From NCBI GenBank assembly GCA_038373885.1, contig JAWZYV010019444.1:186001-250000 (forward strand): a DNA stretch of 64,000 nucleotides, in the 5' to 3' direction. Positions 21,731-34,100 of the stretch are shown piece after piece. The notes beneath the pieces were generated by a model. That model had not been told where the DNA came from. It saw only the letters and a program-made list of their open reading frames with translations, and did not search any database. A program made the position numbers and the translations under genes. How positions within the stretch are numbered: position 1 is the stretch's first letter; each line of letters begins with the position of its first letter. The stretch comes from Cheiracanthium punctorium (Eukaryota; Arthropoda; Arachnida; Araneae; Cheiracanthiidae).

Positions 21731-23601
21731 TGACTTTCAGCTCTCTTGCAGGTATTAGTTTCGTTTTAAGGGGGAGGAATAAGTACTGGGAGTATTTACT
21801 AGGGATTACTGGTGTGAATTTCAAAAGCTTTCAGGGAATCAATAGCACTAAAGGTATTTGCAAAATTGAATTGGTAAGTTGGCATTACATCCTTTTTTTT
21901 ACAAGAATTTTGGGATTTTAGTACCTTTAAAATAAATACGAAGCGACTGGAAGAAAAGAAATACTGTTTATGCAGAGATAATTCAATACTAGACATAAAA
22001 AGCCGTATTTGGTTTCATTTCGATTTTTACTTCCTTGTTCTTTTAAAATAAAATTCTCTTTTCTTTCATTTATTCTGAATGAAAACTATTTTCTTCAAAG
22101 ATAAGCAAAGAACAAGCTAAAATTTTATATTTCATAAGAATGATTTCTAAATTAAGAAACAAAACACAGTTTTAATCTTTGTTAGGTCTTGTTATTTTTC
22201 ATTTCAGAATACATTCATTTACGAAACAAGAACTATATAAACAGCACAACTACAAAAATTGAACTAGCTGATAGAAAGTTTTAAATATAAAGCTTCTATA
22301 GCTTTATATTAAAGATGACATATTTTATATAATATTATAAGATGAAATTTTAAGTCTAATTATTCAATGTTAATGGTTCTAATGTAAAATCTAGAAAAAG
22401 GGAAAACCCATGTTAAACGTTTTTTTTTATAATGTTAAAAAGCTTTTTGTAAGCTAGATAATTTAAGAAATTTGACTGTCAAAATAGGCAATAAATATAT
22501 TTCGGGAAGTATATGAATTAAAGTACCAAAATATAGAGGCTTTTGATCAACTCAGGGTTTCATTTTTCACAATAAATCAGTTTTTATTTTCCCCATTAAA
22601 AAAAAGTCTCAATATTAATTTAACACATATAAAAAATAATATTTTTTAATCTGCAAATATAAGTTCTTAACAAAGACAGAGAGAGAGAGAGTGAGAGAGA
22701 GCAAACATGAAGCAAATTGAAAAGTCAAGTCTGTAGTGTCCATATTCGAAAAGTAATATTTTCTTGCTGATTCTGAATTGAAAGAGCCTTTTCTTTAAGT
22801 TTACTTAAACACGCACATATTTTATTTTTCTTTGTAACGGAACCCGTATTGAATTGGCGAAGTGCAAGCCTACCAAAATTGGACAAGTTCGCAATTTTTA
22901 AGGAATTTTAAAAGGTTTCTTAGAATGCCAAGTGTGGACGTGGGTGCGGGCAAGACATTTCATATAAAAGTCGTCTATTAAAGTATCCCCTTTTAAGGCT
23001 TTCAGACAGTCAGCCTTATTAAACACAGAAACTACTTTAACCTTTCCTGTAGTTTTTAATACCTCTTTCTTCGCAGTGAATTAAAACCATTACTATAAAT
23101 GTAACAAAAAGTCAAGGATTTATGTTTAAATTAAGCTTTTAAAACAATGGCGATCGTAGAGTAAAAGCATTACGTACATAAGTACATATGTAGTGCATAA
23201 GTACATATGTAGTAAAATTTTAATCTGGCTTTTTCACTTTAAAAAAGAAGAAAAAAAGAAAAAAGGATTCATCTAGAAGAATTAAAATTATTCTGAGAGC
23301 TATGGATGGTTTCCCAAGCAATAAATTTTCGAATTAACCAATAACAGTTCACTTCTTTTTTTAAGGGTTAATAACAACTTTTAAACCAGAGGTTACCAAC
23401 TGAAGCTCTCGGTGCCCCCTTTTTTTGCGGCCTGCAAAGCCTTCTAGGAAAATAAATTTACAGCTCCAAATTAGCTCTTATATTTAAGGAAAAAAAGAGT
23501 TTTTGTGAACATTCACATCACTCTCTGTGGTTATGGGCTTGAGTTTGACTCTGATTTGGGCTTGGTTGTTAGTTCGTCCGTTCCTTCATATGGGGTAACG
23601 T
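21731..23601. other. AT-rich sequence without supported features
   Basis: It includes a (GA)n run at 22676-22702 and a small direct duplication of CATAAGTACATATGTAGT near 23177-23213. Near 23387 CAGAGGTTACCAACTGAAGC resembles a single hAT end, but no partner end was found. Confidence 0.5.
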
Positions 23602-23784
23602 TCAGAATACCAACTTCTTTGAATAGTAATTCAACACTTGTTTATATTTTTCATAACTTAATGGAAGTTGGTCAGTTTTAATCAATGCGTAAATCTTCCG
23701 AATCCCTAAAATGTCTTGAGTAAGGTCTTGATTACGTTGCGACAAGCTTCTAGACAGGTGTAATCGATTGAGGCTCAGGAGTGT
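23602..23784 (-). other. Candidate terminal coding exon, unknown product
   Basis: On the minus strand a possible splice acceptor (CCAATTTACAG, ending at 23785) is followed in phase 0 by about 60 codons and a stop. The peptide includes RNQDLTQDILGIRKIYALI and ends YSKKLVF. Its balanced composition with a charged, helical look is unlike the chance frames around it. I do not recognise the family and no other exon was found in the window. It may be a real 3' exon of a gene extending to the right on the minus strand, a pseudoexon, or chance. Confidence 0.25.
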
Positions 23785-24455
23785 CTGTAAATTGGATGTT
23801 CTAAACCATGCTATAGAGGACAAAAGTCCAAAGTCTTGTGCGTTTGGCATCACATACCCAATGCACAAGAATACTTTACTGCAAGGCATTCAAATTAAAA
23901 AAGAAGAAAAATCAAACGTCATTTTAACATTCACTAGTCGTATACGGTTAATTCAAAGAGTGAAAAAAAAAAATCGCTCAACGTGGGAGAGAAAGGAAAA
24001 GTTGTCGGTTTCGACCTTTTCACATCGAAACCTACAGTATTAAAGCGAAAATGCTCTTTAAGTACTCTTTTTCCGAGAAATCCACGTCCCGCTTCCTATT
24101 TACCAAAATATACTGATAACGTTAGCTTAGAGTATTTCGCTCCGCTCAGTGATCGAAAAGGTGAAGTGCACTTTCAAGTACGGTAAGGAACAAAAATTCG
24201 CTCCGACTGATCGAGTTTCGCTCGTTTGAATTAAGCGTGGCACGTTTTGTGTTGACAAAAGTTTAACAGCTTTAGCTGCAAAGAGAGATATTTATAACTA
24301 TATGAAAGGAAATTGATAGTAAAGTCTTCATATATTTAATAAGGAAACTCTTTGATGCACAGGAACAATGTTCACATTTCGCGTTTTTCAAAAGGTGTCG
24401 TGCCCTCACTCATTGTACGTCTTTCTATTAGTGCCGACTTGCCCTTGCCCTTTAA
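23785..24455. other. Sequence without supported features
   Basis: Mixed-composition DNA with three overlapping short frames on the plus strand (23768-24186) that have no recognisable motif. Confidence 0.35.
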
Positions 24456-24900
24456 CCCTTTGAGGCGCAACCCTTTCCCAATGCTGGAAAAAGGGCAGCC
24501 GTTGCCATCGCTCGACTTAACTACCAGCAAGATGGCTGTGCCCGCACAGCCAGCTGTCGTCAAAATGGGTCTCTAGATCTGTGGCACGCGATGAAGATTT
24601 CGATCGTCCGCCATCTTCCTGGTAGTTATGTTGAGCGATGCCAACGGCTGCCCTTTTCCAGCATTGGGCAATCTATCCAGCTGTTCTCGCATTCTTCCAT
24701 TTTTCAGCAGATGTCAGTGCTGTTAAAAATAATCGTGACAATCTTTTACGGGAAATGACGTGAAAAAAAGTAAAGGATTCTCGTGGGACTATCTCACCCT
24801 CAACTATTTTTATAGAAATGAAATCTATTCTTCCTGACTGGCAACAGTCAAAACGTCAGAGTTTGGTGTTCCCAGAGCGGGAACACTGCGCGTTAAAGGG
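24456..24900 (+). mobile_element. TTAA-type MITE, family A, copy 2
   Basis: Perfect TTAA lies on both sides (24452-24455 and 24901-24904). The ends are CCCTTTGAGGCGCA and, inverted, CCCTTTAACGCGCA. The foldback portion is slightly shorter than in copy 1, having lost part of one arm around 24535-24560. The right tail and the subterminal palindrome at 24866-24886 are intact. Confidence 0.9.
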
Positions 24901-25596
24901 TTAAAGAAAGAAAAAACAAGTCTTTTATCCATCCTAGTGAAATGTCAGGAAAATTGCCCTTTTTCTCAACAGAAAGTGCCTTTTTGGATAAATTTGCCCT
25001 GTCCCCTTTACTTACAATAATAAGTCGTTACATGATCATATCAGTACCATATTAAAGCAACACTTAGTTCAGTATATTTCTCGCATTTACAACTTGAAAT
25101 TGTGAAAACAACAACACTGAGTACGAATTTGTATCTATAGTATAGTAAATATACCTTCGTCCTCTTTCACTATAATGCTTGATTCTCTTAAACTGTTGTT
25201 ATTGAAAATTCCCCTCATTTATAAATTTCGGTTTCCCCTCATGTTCGACATTATAAATCCTTCGGAAGGAAACAAGAAAAAAATATCGCAGGAGATGTGC
25301 ATCATTTAATATTTACTGGAGCGAATATGGGGTCTTTCTAGTATAAGTTAAAAAAAAAAAAGGAAAAGAGAGTAAAAGAAGTAAATAAAGGAAAAAGCCG
25401 ATTAGGTGAAAATGAGGGAATTGCAGAGGATCATTTTCACATGTAACAAAATAGTTCCTTTGTGTGCAACATGAACTTTGATGAAAGGTAGCCCGAGGTT
25501 ATATCACAATTTTGAGAGTTTCTGTGGTAAAAATGACTGTGCTGTGTAGTAATAGAATATAATGCAGAATTTCATTTAGAAAATACTATAATTATT
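24901..25596. other. AT-rich sequence without features
   Basis: No element ends or exon signals were seen. Confidence 0.45.
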
Positions 25597-25702
25597 TAAA
25601 GTAATTAAAAAACTTTGTAAAAAACACACATAAGAAGTAAAAGGAAATACTTTTCCTTTTACTTCTTATGTGTGTTTTTTACAAAGTTTTTTAATTACTT
25701 TA
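25597..25702. repeat. Perfect 51-bp inverted repeat, 4-nt loop
   Basis: Positions 25597-25647 are the exact reverse complement of 25652-25702, with TACT between. A 12-bp direct repeat ACTATAATTATT lies 11 bp before the left arm and again about 33 bp after the right arm. A perfect arm of this length implies very recent formation or an assembly fold-over. The transcript would form a long perfect hairpin. Confidence 0.9.
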
Positions 25703-25875
25703 TCGTTTAACACCAGTATTTTGAGTGTTTTTTCACTATAATTATTTATTCTCACGCAGAAAGATGCAACTTCACAATCATTATCAAAATGTTGGATAAA
25801 ATAAAATTATTAAACGTTTTTAATTAAAATAGTTTCGTTAAAGTAGTAGTACTGAATTAATCTACATGGCTCGTA

Positions 25876-26036
25876 CGAATCCCGGATTTGCTAAAATTCC
25901 GAACTTTTGAAATATTGTCGTGGAATGGATATTTTAATAGTTGTCCTGTTTTATATAAAATACGGAAAGAAATATCCAAAAATAGTAGGAAAATTTTCCA
26001 AAACTTCGGAATTGTAGCAAATTTAGGACCAGTGCG
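25876..26036. mobile_element. Imperfect foldback, MITE-like
   Basis: GGATTTGCTAAAATTCCGAA at the left is matched by the inverse of TTCGGAATTGTAGCAAATTT at the right, and TGGATATTT-like sequence pairs further in. The arms are about 40 bp with several mismatches. No target duplication was identified. Confidence 0.5.
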
Positions 26037-27948
26037 GACCCTGAATCTAATACTAAAATTCCGTTAACACAACAAAATGAATGAATAAAAAAATACCAAT
26101 ATAAATATTTATACGTAGATTGAGTGGAAGGTTGCTGCTTTTCACTAATTAACAATGCCATCGAATCTAAATTACCAGTATGAAACGTTAATTCACTGGG
26201 AGAATTGAAAAAAATGTATAGATTTAATTGAAAGCTTAAACAATTGATGCAATTGAACTGAGAGGGAATATTATGCTATGTTTATTTACATGGTAACTAA
26301 TTATTTATAAAGGATTTAATTTTCAAGTAATACGTTTTTGAGCAGTAAAACATTTTGTTAGTGTGACTCATGAACTTGAATGACAAAAATTCATATAGTC
26401 TGATACTTAAATTATTGTAAAATGAAGTTTCATCGGTAAACTTGTGTTTAAATATCCAGAGTTACGGATAAGCGTGCAAAAATAAAGGAAAACTTAATGC
26501 TTTTTCAACAGAGAAGGAAATTATTTTACAATCTTTCTCAAATATTCTGTTACTCTAAATGTTGATAAAAATACAGTACAAGAAAGACAAATTTACTCTG
26601 TTATCACCTAGAACTATTTTCCCATTACCGACCTCAGATTGCTTGTCGTTCTGATGCTCTTACGTTTCACTCTAAAGATAGGATTTCTGAAAGTCACTTA
26701 GTAACTAAAAATATTTTTAGGGAAGAACACGAGGCGAGACGAGACAGGATTATTTACCATTACCGTACAGGGATATTGCGAGACGAGATTAAGCTTTGTA
26801 GATAGCCCTTTGTCTCTTTTCGTAGGCATCTCTAACAATTTTATCGATTTCTCACCACATTCCAAGAACGTAAACAGAGGAGGGGAGTTCCAGAGTCTGA
26901 GATGTCGCCAAGACTTGTTTTCCTTGAAACGAAACAATAAAAATCAACATGCGCTGATTATTGGAGAGACAAACGAGGTCCCCACTCTTTTAAAGGGGGC
27001 CTGGAATTTGATGGGGATGTGAGACGGTAAAATAACGAAATGTAAGTGGGAGACAATAACATATCGTTGTTGTCAATCCAATATCTGAAATGGGCAAAAA
27101 ATATAATTTTGAGACATTGAATAAAAACGTTAATATGTAAAATTTTATATCGAGTATAATGCTTAGTACCGTATAATGCTTCAAACAACAGTCTTTTCAT
27201 ACAAAAATTTGGTTAGTAAACTAGTCATAATAGTCAACATTTCAAAATCGCCAAAAAGTGCGCATAGCAGATATTGGTTTGACATTGACGATGTGCAGAA
27301 TGTTTCCAGAGTGCTCAGCCCTTTTATTTATTTATTTATTTTGGGGGGTGAGTCACATAGGGACAAAGGTTTTAAATACCTTTCCAAACTTTGAAAAAAA
27401 AAAAAAAGATTTTAATTCTATTTGAGCTGCTGAGAAGGAAAAAGGAATAACTCCAGTTTTTGTCTATTTGAAATAAATATAGCCATTTTTGGGTTGAATA
27501 CAAGACTCCCAAAATGAGTGGAAGTACAAGCAGATCCTCCGTTTTTTGATGGTAAATGTAAGACATCGGAACAAAGTAAATATAAGACATCGAATGAAAG
27601 GACGGAGCAGTTTTTTTGTTGTTTTCTCAACAAAAAAAAAAAGAAGGTTGATGGAATTTCCCTTTTTCTCGCACCGGCTTCCTTCGTATTTTTAGAACCA
27701 TTTAGAAAAGACGTGGAAGCACATATTCTTCCATTTGTGGCAAGCATTACTTACCTCTTCCCTGCAGAACCCGGCGACGTGCAGGCAGCGAGCAAGTTTA
27801 GCCTTAGAGCAATGTAAAACTAGTTCGCTGTTTTAGAATGGGAAACCAAAAATATAGCATACTTCATACATATGTGAAATAGCTGACGGAATGAGAAATT
27901 ATTTTAGTGAAAAAACTTCGCATTTTCAAGTCCGAGTCAGTATTAAAA
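26037..27948. other. Mixed AT-rich sequence, no supported genes
   Basis: GC-richer patches at 26700-27020 and 27480-27830 carry frames of 70-110 codons on both strands. None has a recognisable domain or paired splice signals. An A13 run lies at 27394-27407. Confidence 0.4.
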
Positions 27949-28420
27949 AAATCTGATGTGTCCAACACATGACTTCCTTGCACGTCTATTAGATCAAAAA
28001 TATTTTCGACGCACTTCCTCTAAACTTATTTCTTTGAAAGAGATAAAGTATCAATAATAGTAAGATTTAGCGATTTCTAGCCAAATATTTCGATATCGTC
28101 AAGCTGAGTTCAATTTGAAAGATTTCCTTCTAACACTTTATTTGGCGATATTTCAACAAAAGCCGACAAACTTGAGATAGTCTGCGAGATTTTGGGGATA
28201 GCCAAAGTAGTAATTGAACACAGACTTTCAATGAATTGAATGCATTCATACACCTCAATGTATTTAAAGTCATTTGGCAAACCCTGTAAATAAATTCTCA
28301 GTCGATTGCTGTCAAAATAGATATTGAAAACAGTTAAATATTACAATAGTTCTAAATACAAAAGTTCAAAATTCTACGGGTTAAAGTTTTACAGTTATAC
28401 AAAATACGAAATAATTTTTG

Positions 28421-28668
28421 GCGCCAAATTTGGCGATATTTCGGAGAAACTCGTCAATTTCGACGACATTTGGCGAGATTTTAAGCATGAACCAAACAAT
28501 GACAGATTATCGCCAAATATGGCGATATTTCGCCAAAACTCGCCAAGAAAGATGACAAATGGCGATACTTTGGGCATGGACCAAATAACTGAATATCGCC
28601 AAATTTGGCGATATTTCGCCAAAACTCGCCAAGGCCGAGGACAGACGGCGAGATTTTGGGCATGTACC
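28421..28668. repeat. ~86-bp subrepeats with CGCCAAATTTGGCG dyads
   Basis: Three units each hold the 14-bp palindrome CGCCAAATTTGGCG (one is CGCCAAATATGGCG here), then ATATTTCG(C/G)C(A/G)AAACTCG(C/T)CAA, then a stretch ending in GGCGA(G/T) and GGGCATG. Equivalent blocks are at 30384-30630 and 32347-32593. They produce the repeated 60-codon minus-strand frames, which are not genes. Confidence 0.9.
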
Positions 28669-28872
28669 AAACAATGACCGTCTACAGTTGTATTATATTG
28701 AAGATGTCCATAGACATTAAAGTACTGAAATTCTTTTCGGTGGTTCTGTAAATAAACTCTCCAGTAGATTGGAACCAAAAATCGAGATGCACAACTAGAT
28801 GTTACAACAATCTTATATATGAAATTTCATAATATTTTTTGAGATTTGAGAGTTAAATATGCACACCGTACA

Positions 28873-28902
28873 CCAAAAGTCGCCAAGCTTGGCGACTTTT
28901 GG
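28873..28902. repeat. 30-bp perfect palindrome (also copies 2 and 3)
   Basis: CCAAAAGTCGCCAAG followed by its exact inverse is centred on AAGCTT. The same palindrome is preserved without change at 30836-30865 and 32799-32828. It shares the TCGCCAA core with the 86-bp subrepeats. Confidence 0.95.
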
Positions 28903-29164
28903 ATAGTTCTTGAGGGAGTCACGTGACCGTGGTCGGACCATTACCTAACTTATGTGGTAGGACGGTATTGTGCTTGAAATGGATGAATGCCCCTAAAATT
29001 GCCATTGACCGTAATGTACTGGAAATCTTTTGAATGTTCCTGTAGCTGAACTATAAATGATAAAGACACTTTTTTTAATGGAGAAATTCATTTTCTAACG
29101 ATTTACAGCATATATCACTTCTGAGTCGTTTGAAATAGCCCAATACCTCTAAAAAACGCTTTGA

Positions 29165-29690
29165 TGAATTTCGGCCCATAGAGCGTAATGTATTTCGAAT
29201 CTTTTGGGTGGTTCTGTAGATAAACTATCCAGTCGAATGGAACCGAAAGGGGAGGTGCACAACTAGATGTTACAACGTTCCTAAATATAAAGTTTCAACA
29301 TTCTACGCCTAATAGTTTTTGAGATATGCGAGTTTAATGAATTTCGGCCCATTGAGCGTAATGTATTTCGAATGTTTTAGGCAGTCCTGTAGATAAACTA
29401 TCCAGTCGAATGGAACCAAATGGGGAGGTGCACAACTAGATGTTACAAATATCCAAAATATGAAGTGTGGACATTCTACGCCTAATAGCTTTTGAGTTAG
29501 GCGAGTTTAATGAATATCGGCCCATAGAGCGTAATGTATTTCGAATCTTTTGGGCGGTCCTGTACATAAACTATCCATTCGATTATCACCAAAAGGGGAG
29601 GTGCACAACTAGATCATAGAACAATCCTAAATATCAAATCTCAACATTCTACGACCAATAGTTTTTGAGATGTGCGAGTTACATACATAT
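29165..29690. repeat. ~173-bp subrepeats, three units
   Basis: Units begin GAAT(T/A)TCGGCCCAT at 29165, 29339 and 29512. Each continues with GAGCGTAATGTATTTCGAAT, then CCTGTA(G/C)ATAAACTATCCA, then GGGGAGGTGCACAACTAGAT. The matching blocks in copies 2 and 3 start at 31130 and 33093. The same consensus, more diverged, forms the two-unit array at 4690-5045. Confidence 0.9.
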
Positions 29691-29910
29691 GTACGTACGT
29701 ACAGACGGCATGGAAAAACTGGCCACAATAGACTGGCCGCTGGTCAAATTGAGTTGCAGACGCATTAATATGATCGTGCATGCTAGCCTACGATGAGATG
29801 CATCGAAAAAAAATTTTTAAATTCAATTTAGAGGTAGTCAAAATCGTTTTTTTTGTCGAAATTAGGCCCCCAAAATTTTTCGGGATCACATTACTTCCTT
29901 ATACTACGTA

Positions 29911-31873
29911 AAATCTGATGTGTCCAACACATGACTTCCTTGCACGTCCATTAGATCAAAAATATTTTCGATGCACTTCCTCTAAACTTATTTGTTTGAA
30001 AGAGATAAAATATCAATAATAGTAAGGTTTAGCGATTTCTAGCCAAATATTTCGATATCGCCAAGCTGAGTTCAATTTGAAAGATTTCTTTCTGACACTT
30101 TATTTGGCGATATTTCACCAAAAGCCGACAAACTTGAGATAGTCTGCGAGATTTTGGGGATAGCCAAAGTAGTCATTGACCACAGACTTTCAATGAATTG
30201 AATGCATCCATACACCTCAATGTATTTAAAGTCATTTGGCTCACCCTGTAAATAAATTCTCAGTCGATTGCTGTCAAAAAAGATATGGAAAACAGTTAGA
30301 TATTACAATAGTTCTAAATACAAAAGTTAAAAAATCTACGGGTTAAAGTTTTAGAGTTATACAAAATACGAAATAATTTTTGGCGCCAAATTTGGCGATA
30401 TTTCGGCGAAACTCGTCAATGTCGACGACATTTGGCGAGATTTTAAGCATGAACCAAACAATGACAGATTATCGCCAAATTTGGCGATATTTCGCCAAAA
30501 CTCGCCAAGAACGATGACAAATGGCGATACTTTGGGCATGGACCAAATGACTGACTATCGCCAAATTTGGCGATATTTCGCCAAAACTCGCCAAGGTCGA
30601 GGACAGACGGCGAGATTTTGGGCATGTACCAAACAATGACTGTCTACAGTTGTATTATATTGAAGATGTCCATAGACATTAAAGTACTGAAATTCTTTTC
30701 GGTGGTCCTGTAAATAAACTCTCCAGTAGATTGGAACCAAAAATCGAGATGCACAACTAGATGTTACAACATTCTTACATATGAAATTTCATAATAGTTT
30801 TTGAGATTTGAGAGTTAAATATGCACACTCGTACACCAAAAGTCGCCAAGCTTGGCGACTTTTGGCATAGTTCTTGAGGGAGGCACGTGACCGTGGTCGG
30901 ACCATTACCTAACTTATGTGGTAGGACGGTATTGTGCTTGAAATGGATGAATGCCCCTAAAATTGCCATTGACCGTAATGTATTGGAAATCTTTTGAGTG
31001 TTCCTGTAGCAGAACTATAAATGATAAAGACACTTTTTTTAATGGAGAAATTCATTTTCTAACGCTTTACAGCATATATCACTTCTGAGTCGTTTGAAAT
31101 AGCCCAATACCTCTAAAAAACGCTTTGATGAATTTCGGCCCTTAGAGCGTAATGTATTTCGAATCTTTTGGGTGGTTCTGTAGATAAACTATCCAGTCGA
31201 ATGGAACCGAAAGGGGAGGTGCACAACTAGATGTTACAACGTTCCTAAATATAAAGTTTCAACATTCTACGCCTAATAGTTTTTGAGATATGCGAGTTTA
31301 ATGAATTTCGGCCCATTGAGCGTAATGTATTTCGAATGTTTTGGGCAGTCCTGTAGATAAACTATCCAGTCGAATGGAACCAAAAGGGGAGGTGCACAAC
31401 TAGATGTTACAAATATCCAAAATATGAAGTTTGGACATTCTACGCCTAATAGCTTTTGAGTTAGGCGAGTTTAATGAATATCGGCCCATAGAGCGTAATG
31501 TATTTCGAATCTTTTGGGCGGTCCTGTACATAAACTATCCATTCGATTATCACCAAAAGGGGAGGTGCACAACTAGATCATAGAACAATCCTAAATATCA
31601 AATCTCAACATTCTACGACCAATAGTTTTTGAGATATGCGAGTTACATACATATGTACGTACGTACAGACGGCATGGAAAAACTGGCCACAATAGACTGG
31701 CCGCTGGTCAAAATGAGTTGCAGACGCATTAATATGATCGTGCATGATAGCCTACGATGAGATGCATCGAAAAAATTTTTAAAATTCAATTTAGAGGTAG
31801 TCAAAATCGGTTTTTTTGTCGAAATTAGGCCCCCAAAATTTTTCGGGATCACATTACTTCCTTATACTACGTA
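29911..31873. repeat. ~1.96-kb tandem unit, copy 2 of 3
   Basis: It is nearly identical to copy 3, with the same internal order of subrepeats. It differs from copy 1 by scattered substitutions and a few single-base indels. Copies 2 and 3 share several changes against copy 1, for example CGTCCATTAG where copy 1 has CGTCTATTAG, so they probably arose from one another last. Confidence 0.95.
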
Positions 31874-33836
31874 AAATCTGATGTGTCCAACACATGACTT
31901 CCTTGCACGTCCATTAGATCAAAAATATTTTCGACGCACTTCCTCTAAACTTATTTGTTTGAAAGAGATAAAATATCAATAATAGTAAGGTTTAGCGATT
32001 TCTAGCCAAATATTTCGATATCGCCAAGCTGAGTTCAATTTGAAAGATTTCCTTCTGACACTTTATTTGGCGATATTTCACCAAAAGCCGACAAACTTGA
32101 GATAGTCTGCGAGATTTTGGGGATAGCCAAAGTAGTCATTAACCACAGACTTTCAATGAATTGAATGCATCCATACACCTCAATGTATTTAAAGGCATTT
32201 GGCTCACCCTGTAAATAAATTCTCAGTCGATTGCTGTCAAAAAAGATATGGAAAACAGTTAGATATTACAATTGTTCTAAATACAAAAGTTAAAAAATCT
32301 ACGGGTTAAAGTTTTAGAGTTATATAAAATACGAAATAATTTTTGGCGCCAAATTTGGCGATATTTCGGCGAAACTCGTTAATGTCGACGACATTTGGCG
32401 AGATTTTAAGCATGAACCAAACATTGACAGATTATCGCCAAATTTGGCGACATTTCGCCAAAACTCGCCAAGAACGATGACAAATGGCGATACATTGGGC
32501 ATGGACCAAATGACTGACTATCGCCAAATTTGGCGATATTTCGCCAAAACTCGCCAAGGTCGAGGACAGACGGCGAGATTTTGGGCATGTACCAAACAAT
32601 GACTGTCTACAGTTGTATTATATTGAAGATGTCCATAGACATTAAAGTACTAAAATTCTTTTCGGTGGTCCTGTAAATAAACTCTCCAGTAGATTGGAAC
32701 CAAAAATCGAGATGCACAACTAGATGTTACAACATTCTTACATATGAAATTTCATAATAGTTTTTGAGATTTGAGAGTTAAATATGCACACACGTACACC
32801 AAAAGTCGCCAAGCTTGGCGACTTTTGGCATAGTTCTTGAGGGAGGCACGTGACCGTGGTCGGACCATCACCTAACTTATGTGGTAGGACGGTATTGTGC
32901 TTGAAATGGATGAATGCCCCTAAAATTGCCATTGACCGTAATGTATTGGAAATCTTTTGAGTGTTCCTGTAGCAGAACTATAAATGATAAAGACACTTTT
33001 TTTAATGGAGAAATTCATTTTCTAACTCTTTACAGCATACATCACTTCTGAGTCGTTTGAAATAGCCCAATACCTCTAAAAAACGCTTTGATGAATTTCG
33101 GCCCATAGAGCGTAATGTATTTCGAATCTTTTGGGCGGTTCTGTAGATAAACTATTCAGTCGAATGGAATCGAAAGGGGAGGTGCACAACTAGATGTTAC
33201 AACAATCCTAAATATAAAGTTTCAACATTCTACGCCTAATAGTTTTTGAGATATGCGAGTTTACTGAGTTTCGGCCCATTGAGCGTAATGTATTTCGAAT
33301 CTTTTGGGCTGTCCTGTAGATAAACTATCCAGTCGAATGGAACCAAAAGGGGAGGTGCACAACTAGATGTTACAACTATCCAAAATATGAAGTTTCGACA
33401 TTCTACGCCTAATAGCTTTTGAGTTAGGCGAGTTTAATGAATTTCGGCCCATAGAGCGCAATGTATTTCGAATCTTTTGGGCGGTCCTGTACATAAACTA
33501 TCCATTCGATTGCCACCAAAAGGGGAGGTGCACAACTAGATCATAGAACAATCCTAAATATCAAATCTCAACATTCTACGGCCAATAGTTTTTGAGATAT
33601 GCGAGTTACATACATACGTACGTACGTACAGACGGCATGGAAAAACTGGCCACAGTAGACTCGCCGCTGGTCAAAATGAGTTGCAGACGCGTTAATATGA
33701 TCGTGCATGCTAGCCTACGATGAGATGCATCGAAAAAAATTTTAAAATCAAAATTTGAGGTAGTCAAAATCGGTTTTTTTGTCGAAATTTGGCCCCCAAA
33801 ATTTTTCGGGATCACATTACTTCCTTATACTACGTA
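31874..33836. repeat. ~1.96-kb tandem unit, copy 3 of 3
   Basis: This is the right-most unit. Its last 10-bp motif TTACTTCCTT (33817-33826) is followed, just past the unit end, by its inverse AAGGAAGTAA (33838-33847), an inverted pair missing at the two internal junctions. That sequence may mark the true end of the ancestral element. Confidence 0.95.
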
Positions 33837-33972
33837 CAAGGAAGTAAAAAGTATAGCTAAAAGCGATTTTTGCTTATTGTTTAGAGTACATCATTCCTGA
33901 GAGTCATTTAAAAAGTTAAGCAACTACTAAAGTTAAACTACTACCTTTTTTCAATTTTTTCTAATTTAAACA

Positions 33973-33996
33973 TCACACACACACACACACACACAT
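33973..33996. repeat. (CA)n microsatellite
   Basis: About eleven CA dinucleotides are followed by TATGTATA. Confidence 0.9.
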
Positions 33997-34056
33997 ATGT
34001 ATATTTTCAATTTTTCCTATTTAATTTGACTATCTCAAGAAACTTTACGAATTATT

Positions 34057-34100
34057 ACATTAAACTTTTCAAATCGTTTTAGATTTGAAAAGTTTAATGT
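34057..34100. repeat. Perfect 19-bp inverted repeat, 6-nt loop
   Basis: ACATTAAACTTTTCAAATC is followed by GTTTTA and its exact inverse. It is a stable hairpin in DNA or RNA. No associated element ends were seen. Confidence 0.85.

Larger units (their letters stand above)
27949..29910. repeat. ~1.96-kb tandem unit, copy 1 of 3
   Basis: The unit starts AAATCTGATGTGTCCAACAC and ends TTACTTCCTTATACTACGTA. Inside, in order, are an AT-rich leader, three ~86-bp subrepeats built on CGCCAAATTTGGCG, a 30-bp perfect palindrome, a linker, three ~173-bp subrepeats and an ACATACATATGTACGTACG-type simple repeat. Copies 2 and 3 follow head to tail at a 1962-1963-bp spacing. This copy differs most from the other two. 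All frames in it are short and repeat-derived. Confidence 0.95.

Noticed and set aside
28395..28778. 127-codon and several 60-codon minus-strand frames in the 1.96-kb array (also near 30.4-30.7 and 32.3-32.6 kb)
   Set aside because: They repeat with the 86-bp units and encode a repetitive peptide set only by the palindromic subrepeats. No start context or domain was seen.
27949..33836. Assembly duplication as the sole explanation of the triplication
   Set aside because: The three units carry distinct substitutions and small indels spread along their length, so they are real separate copies unless reads show otherwise.
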